Source of the DNA: Paenibacillus_AR mesotrionivorans
GTDB taxonomy: Bacteria > Bacillota > Bacilli > Paenibacillales > NBRC-103111
DNA: 64,000 nt
Reading direction: 5' to 3'
Assembly (NCBI RefSeq): GCF_046098205.1
Contig: NZ_JBJURJ010000003.1
Location: 372,001-436,000, forward strand
Position numbers and translations under genes: made by a program. This document shows, piece by piece, positions 27,931 through 36,009 of the stretch; positions within the stretch are counted from its first letter, which is position 1, and each line of letters starts with the position of its first letter. The notes beneath the pieces were generated by a model. It saw nothing but the letters and a program-made list of their open reading frames with translations, was not told the DNA's origin and ran no database searches.

Positions 27931-28599
27931 TTACAACACCTTAATGTCAATATCTCCTACGAGATAGGAAACAATTAGTTTCACCTTCGTATCCGCCGTA
28001 TCATAATGCGGTGACTGCCAATAAATCTTGTTCATTGTGCCGGACTCCCGTTGACTGCCCACCCGCATCTGTCCGAACAGCACCGAGCTTTCTATGGAAA
28101 CAGCCATATCCTCGGGGAAATACAGATCAATATCGCCGATCATCCCCTGCAGGACCAGGGTGGTTTCCGGTTCCTCCGGAATAGCCAGGGTGAAGTCCAG
28201 ACTCAGCTCGCCGATCACACACCATAAGCTGAGGCTCCGGAGAATCCAGGCTTCCTTGTTGCGCTTCTGGCTTTCAATCAGCCGGGTCCGTTGAATGGCC
28301 CCTGTTTCACCGTGCATTTCCTTGCTTTTGATATAAAAATACCCCAGGGAGATCAAAATCAGAGCCATAATTACGACAAAATGGCTGCCCACCAGAATAA
28401 AGCCGCCGATACAAAGCAGCACATACCCCTTCCGGCGGATACCGTGGCGGATGCAGTAGACACCCAGTAACACCATAAACAGGGAGATCACAGTTGCAGG
28501 AGTGGCGACAACTTTGCTGAGGAGCACAAAAACACCTGCTCCGATTAATAAGAGATAGGTATTCCGGCCCTTGTTATAGTTTGGCTGCCTGCTGTCCAT
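27931..28599 (-). CDS. liaF: LiaF-type envelope stress regulator
   Basis: The 222-residue protein has about four N-terminal hydrophobic segments (residues 16-90) and a C-terminal beta-helical domain (about 120-222) of the cell-wall-active antibiotic response family, with repeated GDIDLYFPEDMAVSIESSVLFG-type turns and the closing VGDIDIKVL. LiaF inhibits LiaS in Bacillus. The gene stands first of the liaFSR set and is separated from the pspA-type genes by a bidirectional terminator. Confidence 0.9.
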   Translation of the reverse strand: MDSRQPNYNKGRNTYLLLIGAGVFVLLSKVVATPATVISLFMVLLGVYCIRHGIRRKGYVLLCIGGFILVGSHFVVIMALILISLGYFYIKSKEMHGETGAIQRTRLIESQKRNKEAWILRSLSLWCVIGELSLDFTLAIPEEPETTLVLQGMIGDIDLYFPEDMAVSIESSVLFGQMRVGSQRESGTMNKIYWQSPHYDTADTKVKLIVSYLVGDIDIKVL

Positions 28600-28652
28600 A
28601 AGTGTCGCACCTCCCTGCGGCCCGCCCTGTAGTCAATGGCCCCCCCGAAGAA

Positions 28653-28689
28653 AAAAGCCATGGGCTTGGCAGTTGGCCCTATGGCTTTT
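28653..28689. terminator. Terminator between the psp-type operon and liaF
   Basis: AAAAGCCAtgGGGC-type arm pairs with GCCCtATGGCTTTT; T-runs occur on both sides. It separates the stress-effector genes from their likely regulators. Confidence 0.85.
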
Positions 28690-28759
28690 CCTTGAATTAG
28701 AATATCATATTTCGTGGGGGCAAGAATAGCTGATTTTTTAAGAATACTTGAATCTTGCC

Positions 28760-29461
28760 TTATTCCCCTGCTGCTTCATCCTTAGCGGGACCCGCCAGCT
28801 TTTGCTTCAGGGCTTCCAATTGCTCGTTGACCTTCTCTTGTTTGGCCAGATCAACAGTGGTGTAGGAGGCAACACCGGCGCTGGACAGGTACGGCTTGCC
28901 GGCAATTTCAGCCTCGGCTTCCAACTGCATGATCTTCTCTTCCATACGGTGGAATCCTCTGGAGGCGTTGCCGCCCTCAATGGTGTTGTGGTTGGTCACT
29001 TGGGCCATTTGCTTCTTGGCCTTGGCCAATTGCACACGGGAGATCAGCTCGTTGCGCTTGTTGCGCAGCTTGTAGAATTCATCCTTCATTTCATGCAGCT
29101 GACGGGTCAGCTCCTCGGCTTGAGCTTTGGATTGGGCATGCATTTCCAGATATTCATTGAGCTTTTGGTCATGGTACAGCTTCTCTTCCAAGGCTTGACG
29201 GGCTACAGCTTCCTGCCCGTTCTTCAAGGCAGCGGCTGCTTGATTCTCACGCTCTGCACCCAGGCGGGAATGCTCAGCCACCCGTTGCTGGAGCTTGCGC
29301 TCATTGGCAATTTGCTTGGCAACTGTTACTTCCGCTGTGGCAATTTCCTCTTCCATGTCGCGGATGTACTGGTTCAGCATTACAATCGGATCCTCTACCT
29401 TATCCAGCAACTCATTCATCGACGCCTTAGTCATATCCTTCAGTCTTGTAAATACACCCAT
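28760..29461 (-). CDS. PspA/IM30 family phage-shock protein (LiaH-like), copy 1
   Basis: The 233-residue protein is almost all coiled coil and begins MGVFTRLKDMTKASMNELLD, the amphipathic membrane-binding helix of the PspA/ESCRT-III superfamily. Further markers are PIVMLNQYIRDME and the GRDxRxG-like stretch being absent as in LiaH. It should polymerise on the membrane and protect it under stress. It starts 4 nt after the PspC-like stop, so it is the last gene of a four-gene operon. Confidence 0.9.
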   Translation of the reverse strand: MGVFTRLKDMTKASMNELLDKVEDPIVMLNQYIRDMEEEIATAEVTVAKQIANERKLQQRVAEHSRLGAERENQAAAALKNGQEAVARQALEEKLYHDQKLNEYLEMHAQSKAQAEELTRQLHEMKDEFYKLRNKRNELISRVQLAKAKKQMAQVTNHNTIEGGNASRGFHRMEEKIMQLEAEAEIAGKPYLSSAGVASYTTVDLAKQEKVNEQLEALKQKLAGPAKDEAAGE

Positions 29462-29465
29462 TGTT

Positions 29466-29936
29466 TTATTCTCCCTTCTCGTATTTGGCCACTTTGGCCC
29501 GGAGTTCTTCGATTTCTTTCCACATGGCTTTCTTCTCTACATCCTTCATCATCTCATCGATGGAAGGGGCTGCAGGCTGTGCCTGCTGGGGAGCGGACGG
29601 CCGGGCTGCATGAGCCGGACCGGTGTGATAAGGGTCTTGGGGACGGGCAGGACCGGATTGGTAAGCACCGCCTTGATAAGGTCCGCCGTAGGTATTGCCG
29701 TAGTAGCCTTGACCACCGCCGGGCGGGTACATCGGAGGAGGGGGATTAAACCCTGGCTCCTTCGGAATGACCAGACTTGCGATAATATAGATGGGAATCA
29801 CGGTGCCGCCGGAGAAAAAGGTCGTTATCACCACCACCAGACGCAGAATGGTGGAATCGACATTCAGCTGCTCGGCAAGGCCGCCGCACAAGCCTGTGAG
29901 CTTGCTGTCCCTTCTGGACCGGTACAGTTTTGTCAT
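29466..29936 (-). CDS. PspC-domain membrane protein with Pro/Gly/Tyr linker and coiled-coil tail
   Basis: The 156-residue protein has an N-terminal PspC domain (KLYRSRRDSKLTGLCGGLAE then ILRLVVVITTFFSGG and a membrane helix to about residue 55), a low-complexity linker rich in Pro, Gly, Tyr and Gln (about 60-120) and a charged helix (SIDEMMKDVEKKAMWKEIEE). Its ATG overlaps the stop of the second pspA gene (ATGA), giving translational coupling. PspC proteins sense or anchor PspA at the membrane; the coiled-coil tail is a plausible PspA-binding arm, which is inference. Confidence 0.88.
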   Translation of the reverse strand: MTKLYRSRRDSKLTGLCGGLAEQLNVDSTILRLVVVITTFFSGGTVIPIYIIASLVIPKEPGFNPPPPMYPPGGGQGYYGNTYGGPYQGGAYQSGPARPQDPYHTGPAHAARPSAPQQAQPAAPSIDEMMKDVEKKAMWKEIEELRAKVAKYEKGE

Positions 29937-30613
29937 GATTTGTCCCAACCTTCCTTTTCCAGCTTGCTCTTCAGCTTTTCCATCTCCACGTCCAGCGCGG
30001 ATTGGACAGCTGCTCCTGCGGTATACAGGAAATCGCGGCCGGCCTGGCGGATTTCCCGCAGGGTTTTGGCCTCCATCTCCATATCGGAGACCTTATCCTC
30101 CAGCCGGGCGAACATCCGGGGCGTATCTCCCGTTTGTCTGCCCGCCATTCTGGCGTTCAGCTGCTGCTGCAGCCGCAGGGTTTCCAGACGAGCCTGGTAA
30201 TAGCTGCGTTTGGCAGCTACTTCCTGATAATCGGCTTTCAACTGATTCAGCTGATCCTGCAGCTCCAGGATGGCGTTTTTGCTGTCCTCATACAAGCCGC
30301 GGTACTGCTCCGCTTTTTCCTCGTGAAGCATTTTTTCCTGGAGGGCCAGCTTGGCTACTGCCTCTTCCCCGGCCTTCAATGCGATCAGCGCCTGCTGCTC
30401 CCGCTTATCCCGCATTTGCTCCGCCGCGGTCAGCTGCTGCCGCAGCCCCTGAGCGTGGTTCAAACATTGCATGTATAAACGCTCGGATTCGTCAATCTGT
30501 TCTTTCTGGCTGTACAGGTACCGGTCAATCAGCTTTACCGGATCTTCCGCCTGCTCCAGCATTTCATTCAGCGTGGCTACGCTAATATCCCGGACCCGCT
30601 TCATAATGCTCAT
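29933..30613 (-). CDS. PspA/IM30 family protein, copy 2
   Basis: The 226-residue protein is a paralogue of the product at 28760-29461, with the same N-terminal layout (RVRDISVATLNEMLEQAEDP, then LIDRYLYSQKEQIDESE) and a long coiled coil. AAGGAGG stands ten bases before the ATG. Two PspA-type proteins flanking one PspC protein suggest mixed or alternative polymers with separate roles. The gene lies 37 nt after the small LiaI-like membrane gene. Confidence 0.9.
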   Translation of the reverse strand: MSIMKRVRDISVATLNEMLEQAEDPVKLIDRYLYSQKEQIDESERLYMQCLNHAQGLRQQLTAAEQMRDKREQQALIALKAGEEAVAKLALQEKMLHEEKAEQYRGLYEDSKNAILELQDQLNQLKADYQEVAAKRSYYQARLETLRLQQQLNARMAGRQTGDTPRMFARLEDKVSDMEMEAKTLREIRQAGRDFLYTAGAAVQSALDVEMEKLKSKLEKEGWDKS

Positions 30614-30650
30614 CTGTTCGTTGCCTCCTTGCCTCTATAGTCTATAATCA

Positions 30651-30944
30651 TTAAATCATGGGGCGGTTGCGCTTCAGAAGAGATACTCCGTAGCCGATTA
30701 ATGCAATCGCCAGCACCAGGCCGATAATCCAGGAGAGCTTGCTCATCAGCACCAGACCGCCGATGATCAGAATCACCCACCCTATAAACTTGCTGCCGTT
30801 TTTGACACTGTAGAAGCCCAGAGCCACCATGGCGGCTGCGATGATGAAGCCGGCGATATTGCCTAAGCCCAGCCTGCCTACCAGAATCAAGGCGCCGCAG
30901 GCGATAAGGAGAATGGCGAACCCGCTACCTCCGTTTCGTTTCAT
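30651..30944 (-). CDS. Small LiaI/LiaF-N-like membrane protein
   Basis: The 97-residue protein consists of three or four short hydrophobic segments with the GG-small-residue spacing of the LiaI/LiaF transmembrane family (FAILLIACGALILVGRLG, VALGFYSVKNGSKFIGWVIL, GVSLLKRNRPMI end). It heads the operon with the two PspA genes and the PspC gene. In Bacillus LiaI anchors LiaH at the membrane, so this protein may do the same for one of the PspA copies. Confidence 0.8.
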   Translation of the reverse strand: MKRNGGSGFAILLIACGALILVGRLGLGNIAGFIIAAAMVALGFYSVKNGSKFIGWVILIIGGLVLMSKLSWIIGLVLAIALIGYGVSLLKRNRPMI

Positions 30945-31186
30945 TTGTCGTTCACCCCTTTCGTTTATGTCCTTGTGTTGTTCATGTCTTTATTTTAGGC
31001 TATACCGGCTTTCTCCAAAACGGACCCGCGACTGTTTTTCGGACTGGACCTAAGTCGGGGACCGGCACCGCCTCAAGGATAAGCCGGGGACAGGCCCTGG
31101 CCGGACCCGGATGCGCGGGATGCATATTCAGCCTGCGGCAGGCGAACATTAACCCTATCCTGCAAGCGGAAGGAGGGAGTGTCCAT
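30945..31186. promoter_or_regulatory. Divergent intergenic region, psp-type operon and small protein gene
   Basis: This 242-nt stretch must hold the promoter of the leftward envelope-stress operon. I could not pick out a clean LiaR-type inverted repeat by eye. AAAGGGGTGAAC is the ribosome site for the leftward gene and GGAAGGAGGG that of the rightward one. Confidence 0.4.
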
Positions 31187-31342
31187 ATGCCGGAAAACAA
31201 GGTCCACCAAGGCAATTACAAGGGAACAGGCCGGATGAAAGCGGAGAACCAGGATATGGAGTTTGTGAACGATACGCTTCAAGTCGGCGCCGACAAGAAT
31301 GCCTTCAAGGATGCGGACAAGAACCGGAAGCGGAAGAAATAA
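31187..31342 (+). CDS. Small hydrophilic protein, possibly spore-associated
   Basis: A 51-codon frame starts MPENKVHQGNYKGTGRMKAE after a strong AAGGAGGGAG site. The product is highly charged, free of hydrophobic segments and ends in a basic cluster (KNRKRKK). Its make-up (many Asn, Lys, Asp, Gln; no Cys or Trp) is like small spore or desiccation proteins of Bacilli, but I do not recognise the family. Coding status rests on the ribosome site and the composition. Confidence 0.6.
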   Translation: MPENKVHQGNYKGTGRMKAENQDMEFVNDTLQVGADKNAFKDADKNRKRKK

Positions 31343-31804
31343 AGCTTCTCGGAGAATGCCGGCCTGCCCGCCTCTCGCGGCTTAGCCGGAGGCGGTTTAG
31401 GCAAGGTAGACATAAAAGCGCTTACGCAATGACTCTTGTTCGACATACTCCGACGTCCAGGGTGGAGGGGAAACCGCCGCTTTATCCTCAGTATGCTGAC
31501 TATAGCCCCATCGTTACTGCGTTACCGCATGCCTCCAACACTCTTCCAAACCGCTAACGGAACTATCCGACCCTTACAATGTAAAATCGGGACCTTTAGA
31601 AAAATAACGGAACCCAGCGACTCTTAGAGTAACAAATTGCCGTCATTGAACAGCTATTTGTCTGCTAAGTGCTTCTGGGTTCCGTTAACATTACAAACCA
31701 TCTGTTTTGGGCTTTTAAGTGTCGCTAAGTTCCGTTACAGCCGGAACCCGGGGGCTTCCAGTCTGTTTCGTTCCACTACAACGGTCTGCCCCGCTCCCCG
31801 CGTC
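31343..31804. other. 462-nt gene-free stretch holding a four-block repeat
   Basis: No protein-like frame is present. The core (31555-31737) is the structured repeat element described separately; the flanks show nothing else I can name. Confidence 0.6.
31555..31737. repeat. Four-block intergenic repeat element, copy A
   Basis: Two forward blocks begin TAACGGAAC at 31555 and 31605 and run about 24 nt to CTTA-A. Two inverted blocks end GTTCCGTTA at 31687 and 31737. Forward blocks are 50 bp apart and inverted blocks 50 bp apart, so outer pairs with outer and inner with inner in one long broken hairpin of 183 bp. The element at 55049-55232 has the same offsets with different block bodies. Confidence 0.8.
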
Positions 31805-32356
31805 CTACTCCATCGGCCGCGCATACTCCCAACGGCTCGCATACTCCTCCAGCAACGGATGCCGGGCACCCGCAGCCGGTGGAGCAACAACCAGGCGCAG
31901 CTGGCGGATCCATTCCTTGAAGGAATCATACCCCGCCCACTTTAGCGCCAGCCTCTCCGGCATCCACACAAAAAAGGGACCGCGGTGCTTCTCCGTAAGA
32001 AAAGCCAACGCCGTATCCACAGGCGTATACTTCTTCCGCTTCCCCTCCCACTGATCCAGAAGGGCCCGGGCTCTCACAGGCAGATATGGCTCCGCTTCCT
32101 CCATGGCCGCCTCCAGCTCCTGAACCCGCCGGTAATAAGGAGAAAGCTCCGCAAGTCCCATCCGGCGCCCCGTCTCTTCGTGGATGGGATAGAGCACAAT
32201 CCGGTCGAAGCCCCGCAGTCCGGCAAAGCGGTAAACCTCCGCCAGCCCGGAGACGGCTATATCCGTGAAATCCCCGTATACGATCAGTGTCCCGGTTCTA
32301 ACCTCTTGCGGCGGCTCATAACCAAAAGGGACCTGTTTGTTTTCGTTGGCCACCAT
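31805..32356 (-). CDS. Hypothetical protein, 183 residues
   Basis: I do not recognise the family. The protein is soluble, without signal peptide or membrane helix, Trp- and Arg-rich toward the end (HRGPFFVWMPERLALKWAGY, then SFKEWIRQLRLVVAPP). The opening TGTLIVYGDFTDIAVSGLAE looks like a beta-alpha-beta unit. It begins 32 nt after the Eis-like acetyltransferase gene on the same strand, so the two are probably co-transcribed. Confidence 0.7.
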   Translation of the reverse strand: MVANENKQVPFGYEPPQEVRTGTLIVYGDFTDIAVSGLAEVYRFAGLRGFDRIVLYPIHEETGRRMGLAELSPYYRRVQELEAAMEEAEPYLPVRARALLDQWEGKRKKYTPVDTALAFLTEKHRGPFFVWMPERLALKWAGYDSFKEWIRQLRLVVAPPAAGARHPLLEEYASRWEYARPME

Positions 32357-32388
32357 TTCCCCTCCATTCCTGGATTAATCGGATGCCG

Positions 32389-33588
32389 TCAGAAAAAGTC
32401 CAGCAAAAAGGGCTGTCCATCCGGCAAAGCAGCTTCCAACAGCTCCAGTTGGCTGGGGTCGCCTGTCAATAGACCATGCTCATACCAAAAGGAGGGCCGC
32501 TCATAACCCAGCAGCATGGAAGTGAGAATGCCGATCCCGCAGGACAGTCCTTCACCCTCCGCGCTTTCCCCGCCAATGGGTCCCCGCCGAACCTTGGGTC
32601 CAGGGCCTTGCTCCTCCGTACGCACCGTATAACTGCCTTCATTCCATGGGGCTTGCTCATCGCGGATATGGAGCTTCAGTTCCCCTGCAGCTCCAGGACG
32701 GAAAGCATAACCGTTCAGAAAAGCCTCGGCGTCCACCAGCCTTGCCATAGAATACGGCACCGTTTCATGGCTGATGCGCGGGTCCTTAAGCAGCGAAGCC
32801 AGCCTGTCTGCCGGATGAGCCATCTTCAGCACAACCTTGCCTTGGCTGCCCAGCATGGAATCATGATCGGCTACGAAATTCCATAAGCCCCTATAGGCTT
32901 CCCCGTCCAGGGCTACCCATTCCTGGATTGTTAAGATGCTGTCTGCCACCTTGTAGAGCATATATCCTGTTGCACGTCCGTCTCTGTCACAATAAACAGC
33001 TCCTAAGCCCCCTTGGTTTTTCCGAGCCAATACCCCTTCCACCCACCATTTGCGGGTGCGGACCATCATGCCGTTATGGCGTGTGGCGTAAGCCTCATAA
33101 ACCGGCGCCAATACCTCCAGGTCAACGGTACGTTTGATCCGTCCGGAAGCCGCCGGAAACCGGGGCAGCTGGTGGGGGGCCAGCTCGTATTTCTTGTATT
33201 CGGTATTGGCTTCCCAGCCGAATCTCCGGTAAAACTCGAACTTGAAGGGATGGAGCATAGAGATGGTTTGGCCTTGTTCTTTCATTACCCGCAGCGAATG
33301 GGTGAGCAGGTCCGCCACTCTGCCGCCGCGGCGTTTCTCCGGCCAGGTGGCAACAGCGGCGATTCCACCCATAGCCAGCGGCCTGCCGCCCACATAAATC
33401 TCCATAGGCAAAAGCATCAGCTTCGCTTCCAGCCCATCCTCTCCATAACAACCCCAGTTCTCAGAGGGCATCAAAGTTGCGGCCCGTTTAGCCCGCTCCT
33501 CAGGTGTCAACGTGTACTGAAATGCAAAAGAGGAAAGACGTGAGTATTCCTCCCTTTCATCCTCCTGCATCTGGCGAATCTGTCTCAT
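32389..33588 (-). CDS. Eis-like GNAT acetyltransferase with sterol-carrier-type tail
   Basis: Start at 33588 (MRQIRQMQEDEREEYSRLSS) has GGAGG seven bases upstream. The 399-residue protein has the Eis layout: an N-terminal GNAT domain with the acetyl-CoA loop EKRRGGRVADLLTHSL (about 85-100), a second degenerate GNAT domain, and an SCP2-like domain, ending at a Phe whose carboxylate is often the catalytic base in Eis proteins (LLDFF). Homologues acetylate lysines or aminoglycosides; the substrate here is unknown. Confidence 0.85.
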   Translation of the reverse strand: MRQIRQMQEDEREEYSRLSSFAFQYTLTPEERAKRAATLMPSENWGCYGEDGLEAKLMLLPMEIYVGGRPLAMGGIAAVATWPEKRRGGRVADLLTHSLRVMKEQGQTISMLHPFKFEFYRRFGWEANTEYKKYELAPHQLPRFPAASGRIKRTVDLEVLAPVYEAYATRHNGMMVRTRKWWVEGVLARKNQGGLGAVYCDRDGRATGYMLYKVADSILTIQEWVALDGEAYRGLWNFVADHDSMLGSQGKVVLKMAHPADRLASLLKDPRISHETVPYSMARLVDAEAFLNGYAFRPGAAGELKLHIRDEQAPWNEGSYTVRTEEQGPGPKVRRGPIGGESAEGEGLSCGIGILTSMLLGYERPSFWYEHGLLTGDPSQLELLEAALPDGQPFLLDFF

Positions 33589-33727
33589 TCCTTGTCCTCC
33601 AATCGGTTTGCCAAAACATTGGCGCAATCCGGGCATACGTCCATACCACCCAGCGGCCCCGGCATATAGTGTATTATTCGTTTCCGCATTACCCCCGCTT
33701 GAAACTCTTGAGGGGAGGTGAACAACA

Positions 33728-33847
33728 ATGGGTTATGCTGCTGCAGCTGCAGGTTGCGGTCCCGTAGGTGGCGGTTTTACCACTACTGGCGTTATTCTGG
33801 TGCTCTTCATTTTGCTGGTGATCATCAGCAGAGCATGGGTATTCTAA
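33728..33847 (+). CDS. YjcZ family small sporulation membrane peptide
   Basis: A 39-codon frame after GGGGAGGTG encodes MGYAAAAAGCGPVGGGFTTT followed by a single membrane helix (GVILVLFILLVIISRAWVF). The Gly-rich head and the FxLIVLFILLVII helix are hallmarks of the YjcZ/SscA group of spore-associated peptides in Bacilli. A terminator follows within 25 nt. The peptide is probably made in the mother cell or forespore, as known for SscA. Confidence 0.88.
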   Translation: MGYAAAAAGCGPVGGGFTTTGVILVLFILLVIISRAWVF

Positions 33848-33869
33848 TCTGAATCTCCCTTCGCTTTTC

Positions 33870-33903
33870 AAAAAGCCTTTCGGCTAATGCCGGAAGGCTT
33901 TTT
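33870..33903. terminator. Bidirectional terminator after YjcZ gene
   Basis: AAAAGCCTT-CGGC pairs with GCCG-AAGGCTTTT, with T-runs on both strands. Confidence 0.9.
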
Positions 33904-33906
33904 GCT

Positions 33907-33930
33907 AGGGCGTATTTGCAAACACGCCCT
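33907..33930. terminator. Hairpin at the 3' end of moaA
   Basis: AGGGCGT pairs with ACGCCCT immediately before the moaA stop. The arm shares AGGGCGT with the 27.8-kb element. Confidence 0.6.
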
Positions 33931-33933
33931 ATT

Positions 33934-34938
33934 TTATCCCCCGATCTGGGACATCCTCCGCACCGTTGGGGTATGGGATGCCCCGGTATCGGACATGGCC
34001 AGAGCCATCTCATGGTTTTCAGGTTTGGTCGCCAGCGCTTTGCGGATCAGTATACGGAGCGCTTCGTCATCTCCGATGCTGCTTCTTACATGGAATTCAT
34101 CGGACCAGTACAAACAGGGTTTGATATATCCGTCTGCAGTCAACCGCAGCCGGTTACAGGCCTGGCAGAAATGGTCGCTGACCGGATGGATCAGCCCAAA
34201 GGTACCCTCCGCCCCCTGAAGACGGTAATTCTCCGCAGGCCCATTGCCGGTTATACCCCCGGCAGGCTCCACAGCCAGGCCCAAGGCCTCCGCTTGGCGC
34301 AGCACCTCTTCCAGAGGCAGATATCCGGACTTCCAATCCTTCCCGCTGTGGCCGATAGGCATATATTCAATAAAACGGACATTCAGTTTGCGGTCCAGCG
34401 TTAGCTTCAGGAAATCGGCGATTTCATCGTCATTGACCCCTTTGACCAAAACCACATTCAGCTTCACGGGATCAAGCCCGGCCCGGAGAGCCGCGTCCAC
34501 ACTGGCCAGCACCTTCCGGATATCGCCGCCTCTTGTGATCAGACGGAACCGGTCCTCCCGCAGGCTGTCCAGGCTGATGTTAATCCGGGTAAGCCCGGCC
34601 AGCTTTAAAGCTTCCGCTTTTTTCTCCAAAAAGATGCCGTTGGTCGTCAATCCGATATCCTCGATGCCGGGAACCGCCGCCAACATGGCGACCAGCTCCG
34701 GCAAATCCTTGCGCAGCAGAGGCTCACCCCCGGTTAGCCGCAGCTTGCGGATGCCCATGCCGGCCAATACCCGGACAACCTCCCGGATCTCCTCGGCCTG
34801 CAGAATGTTTTCCTCAGGTTCAAACTCCACACCCTCCTCCGGCATACAATACACACACCGCAGGTTGCAGCGGTCGGTTACGGATATCCGGATATAATCA
34901 TGCTTGCGTCCGTGTTTATCCGTCAGCTGCTCCTCCAT
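33934..34938 (-). CDS. moaA: GTP 3',8-cyclase MoaA
   Basis: Start at 34938 (MEEQLTDKHGRKHDYIRISV), after AGGAGGTGG. The 334-residue radical SAM enzyme binds one 4Fe-4S cluster through CNLRCVYC and a second through CQACNR plus a later Cys (KPCL), and ends in the essential GG. It rearranges GTP to the cyclic precursor of molybdopterin. The other moa genes are not in the window; mobA lies 5 kb away. The start codon is inside the preceding LpdD-like gene (23-nt overlap), so translation is coupled. Confidence 0.95.
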   Translation of the reverse strand: MEEQLTDKHGRKHDYIRISVTDRCNLRCVYCMPEEGVEFEPEENILQAEEIREVVRVLAGMGIRKLRLTGGEPLLRKDLPELVAMLAAVPGIEDIGLTTNGIFLEKKAEALKLAGLTRINISLDSLREDRFRLITRGGDIRKVLASVDAALRAGLDPVKLNVVLVKGVNDDEIADFLKLTLDRKLNVRFIEYMPIGHSGKDWKSGYLPLEEVLRQAEALGLAVEPAGGITGNGPAENYRLQGAEGTFGLIHPVSDHFCQACNRLRLTADGYIKPCLYWSDEFHVRSSIGDDEALRILIRKALATKPENHEMALAMSDTGASHTPTVRRMSQIGG

Positions 34939-35287
34939 GTCTCCACCTCCTGTCTCTAAGAATCTCCAGCTCCGCATGGAACAATGTCTTTGTTTCAGCC
35001 ACCATAGCGCGGATTTCAGGCAAGGTGGCGCGGTCAATATGAATACCGGCCACCACCGTAACCGCTTTGCCCAGCGTGCTGCAGGCCATATCCGCCAGCT
35101 CACGGGCAAGCTCGGCCTCCTTGTGGCCGGGCAGCCCGATGACCTCCGTATGGACGCCGCCGCCTTCGGTGGGATACGAAACCGCTGTTGCACCGATATG
35201 GGCTTGTCCTCCGGTAACCAGCAGAATATAGTCCGCGCCGGCTTCGATGGTCCGCACAGACAGCCCGTAGAGATTGCGGATTGTCAT
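34916..35287 (-). CDS. LpdD-like (prenylated-flavin-associated) small protein
   Basis: The 123-residue protein has the pattern of LpdD/UbiD-associated small subunits: VTGGQAHIGATAVSYP near residues 24-39, IGLPGHKEAELARELAD and VTVVAGIHIDRATLPEI. LpdD partners hydroxyarylic acid decarboxylases that use prenylated FMN, possibly as a chaperone. No UbiD or UbiX gene is nearby. It overlaps moaA, so a role linked to molybdenum cofactor or anaerobic metabolism is possible. The family call rests on remembered motifs. Confidence 0.6.
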   Translation of the reverse strand: MTIRNLYGLSVRTIEAGADYILLVTGGQAHIGATAVSYPTEGGGVHTEVIGLPGHKEAELARELADMACSTLGKAVTVVAGIHIDRATLPEIRAMVAETKTLFHAELEILRDRRWRHGGAADG

Positions 35288-35331
35288 CTTCTGACCCCTT
35301 TAACGTTTTCATATGATTATAACAAACAAAA

Positions 35332-35355
35332 ACGCCGCCTGCATGCAGACGGCGT
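35332..35355 (-). terminator. Terminator of the first hemerythrin gene
   Basis: ACGCCGcCTGCATGCAGaCGGCGT is a near-perfect palindrome followed leftward by TTTTTGTTTG. Confidence 0.85.
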
Positions 35356-35382
35356 AACATTATGATCACATATCAGGATACT

Positions 35383-35907
35383 TTAGCAGGAAAAAAACTG
35401 TTCCAGATCCATCAGCATTTGCTCCGCCAGCGGAAACAAATTCTCTTCTTCATTGCGGAAGTGACCGGCAAGCACATTGTAGGCCTCCAGCAGGGAAGCC
35501 GCAGCCTCCTTGGCCTTCTCACTGTTGACGGGAGCCGAAGCCCCTTCCAGGATTTGCAGGAAGCGCATAATATGGCCGTGAGCCAGCTTATGCTCCTGCT
35601 CCAGCGCCATCAGCTGCTCCAGATCCTGGCCGGAATAGTCGCGCACCATGGGAAACAGGACTTGATCCTCCCACAAGGAGTGGGCATCCATTTTCTCCAC
35701 AAACTGAATGGTTTTGCCGCGGAGATAGTTCAGAGATACGCTCCAATTCAGCACATCCTCATCCTGTCCCACTACCTTGGCCATGCCATAAAGCTCCATC
35801 ATTTCCCGCTTCAGCAGCTCATGCTCTTCCTTCAGCTGTTCCATTCCGTCTCCCAGCACGTCTACTGTACTAACCACTTGCTCTTCACGGGATAACGTTT
35901 GAAGCAT
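35383..35907 (-). CDS. Hemerythrin domain protein (first)
   Basis: Start at 35907 (MLQTLSREEQVVSTV) is preferred because AGGAG lies nine bases upstream; upstream in-frame GTG and ATG codons lack sites. The 174-residue protein is a four-helix bundle with metal-type residues in HELLKREMMEL, DAHSLWEDQVLFPMV, EHKLAHGHIM and HFRNEEENLFP. Such proteins bind a di-iron centre and take part in oxygen, NO or iron-sulfur repair stress (compare YtfE/ScdA). A perfect FNR-type palindrome lies upstream. Confidence 0.85.
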   Translation of the reverse strand: MLQTLSREEQVVSTVDVLGDGMEQLKEEHELLKREMMELYGMAKVVGQDEDVLNWSVSLNYLRGKTIQFVEKMDAHSLWEDQVLFPMVRDYSGQDLEQLMALEQEHKLAHGHIMRFLQILEGASAPVNSEKAKEAAASLLEAYNVLAGHFRNEEENLFPLAEQMLMDLEQFFSC

Positions 35908-36009
35908 GTTCATCCACTCCTCTGTATTCATCGCCACAATCGGGTGTGATGCTTATGGCAACCTCTATCTTCGATAAATATAATTTATATGGCGATAACT
36001 TATACCATC

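Noticed and set aside
31555..31737. CRISPR array
   Set aside because: There are only four blocks, two of them inverted, and the spacing is symmetrical. A CRISPR array has direct repeats only.
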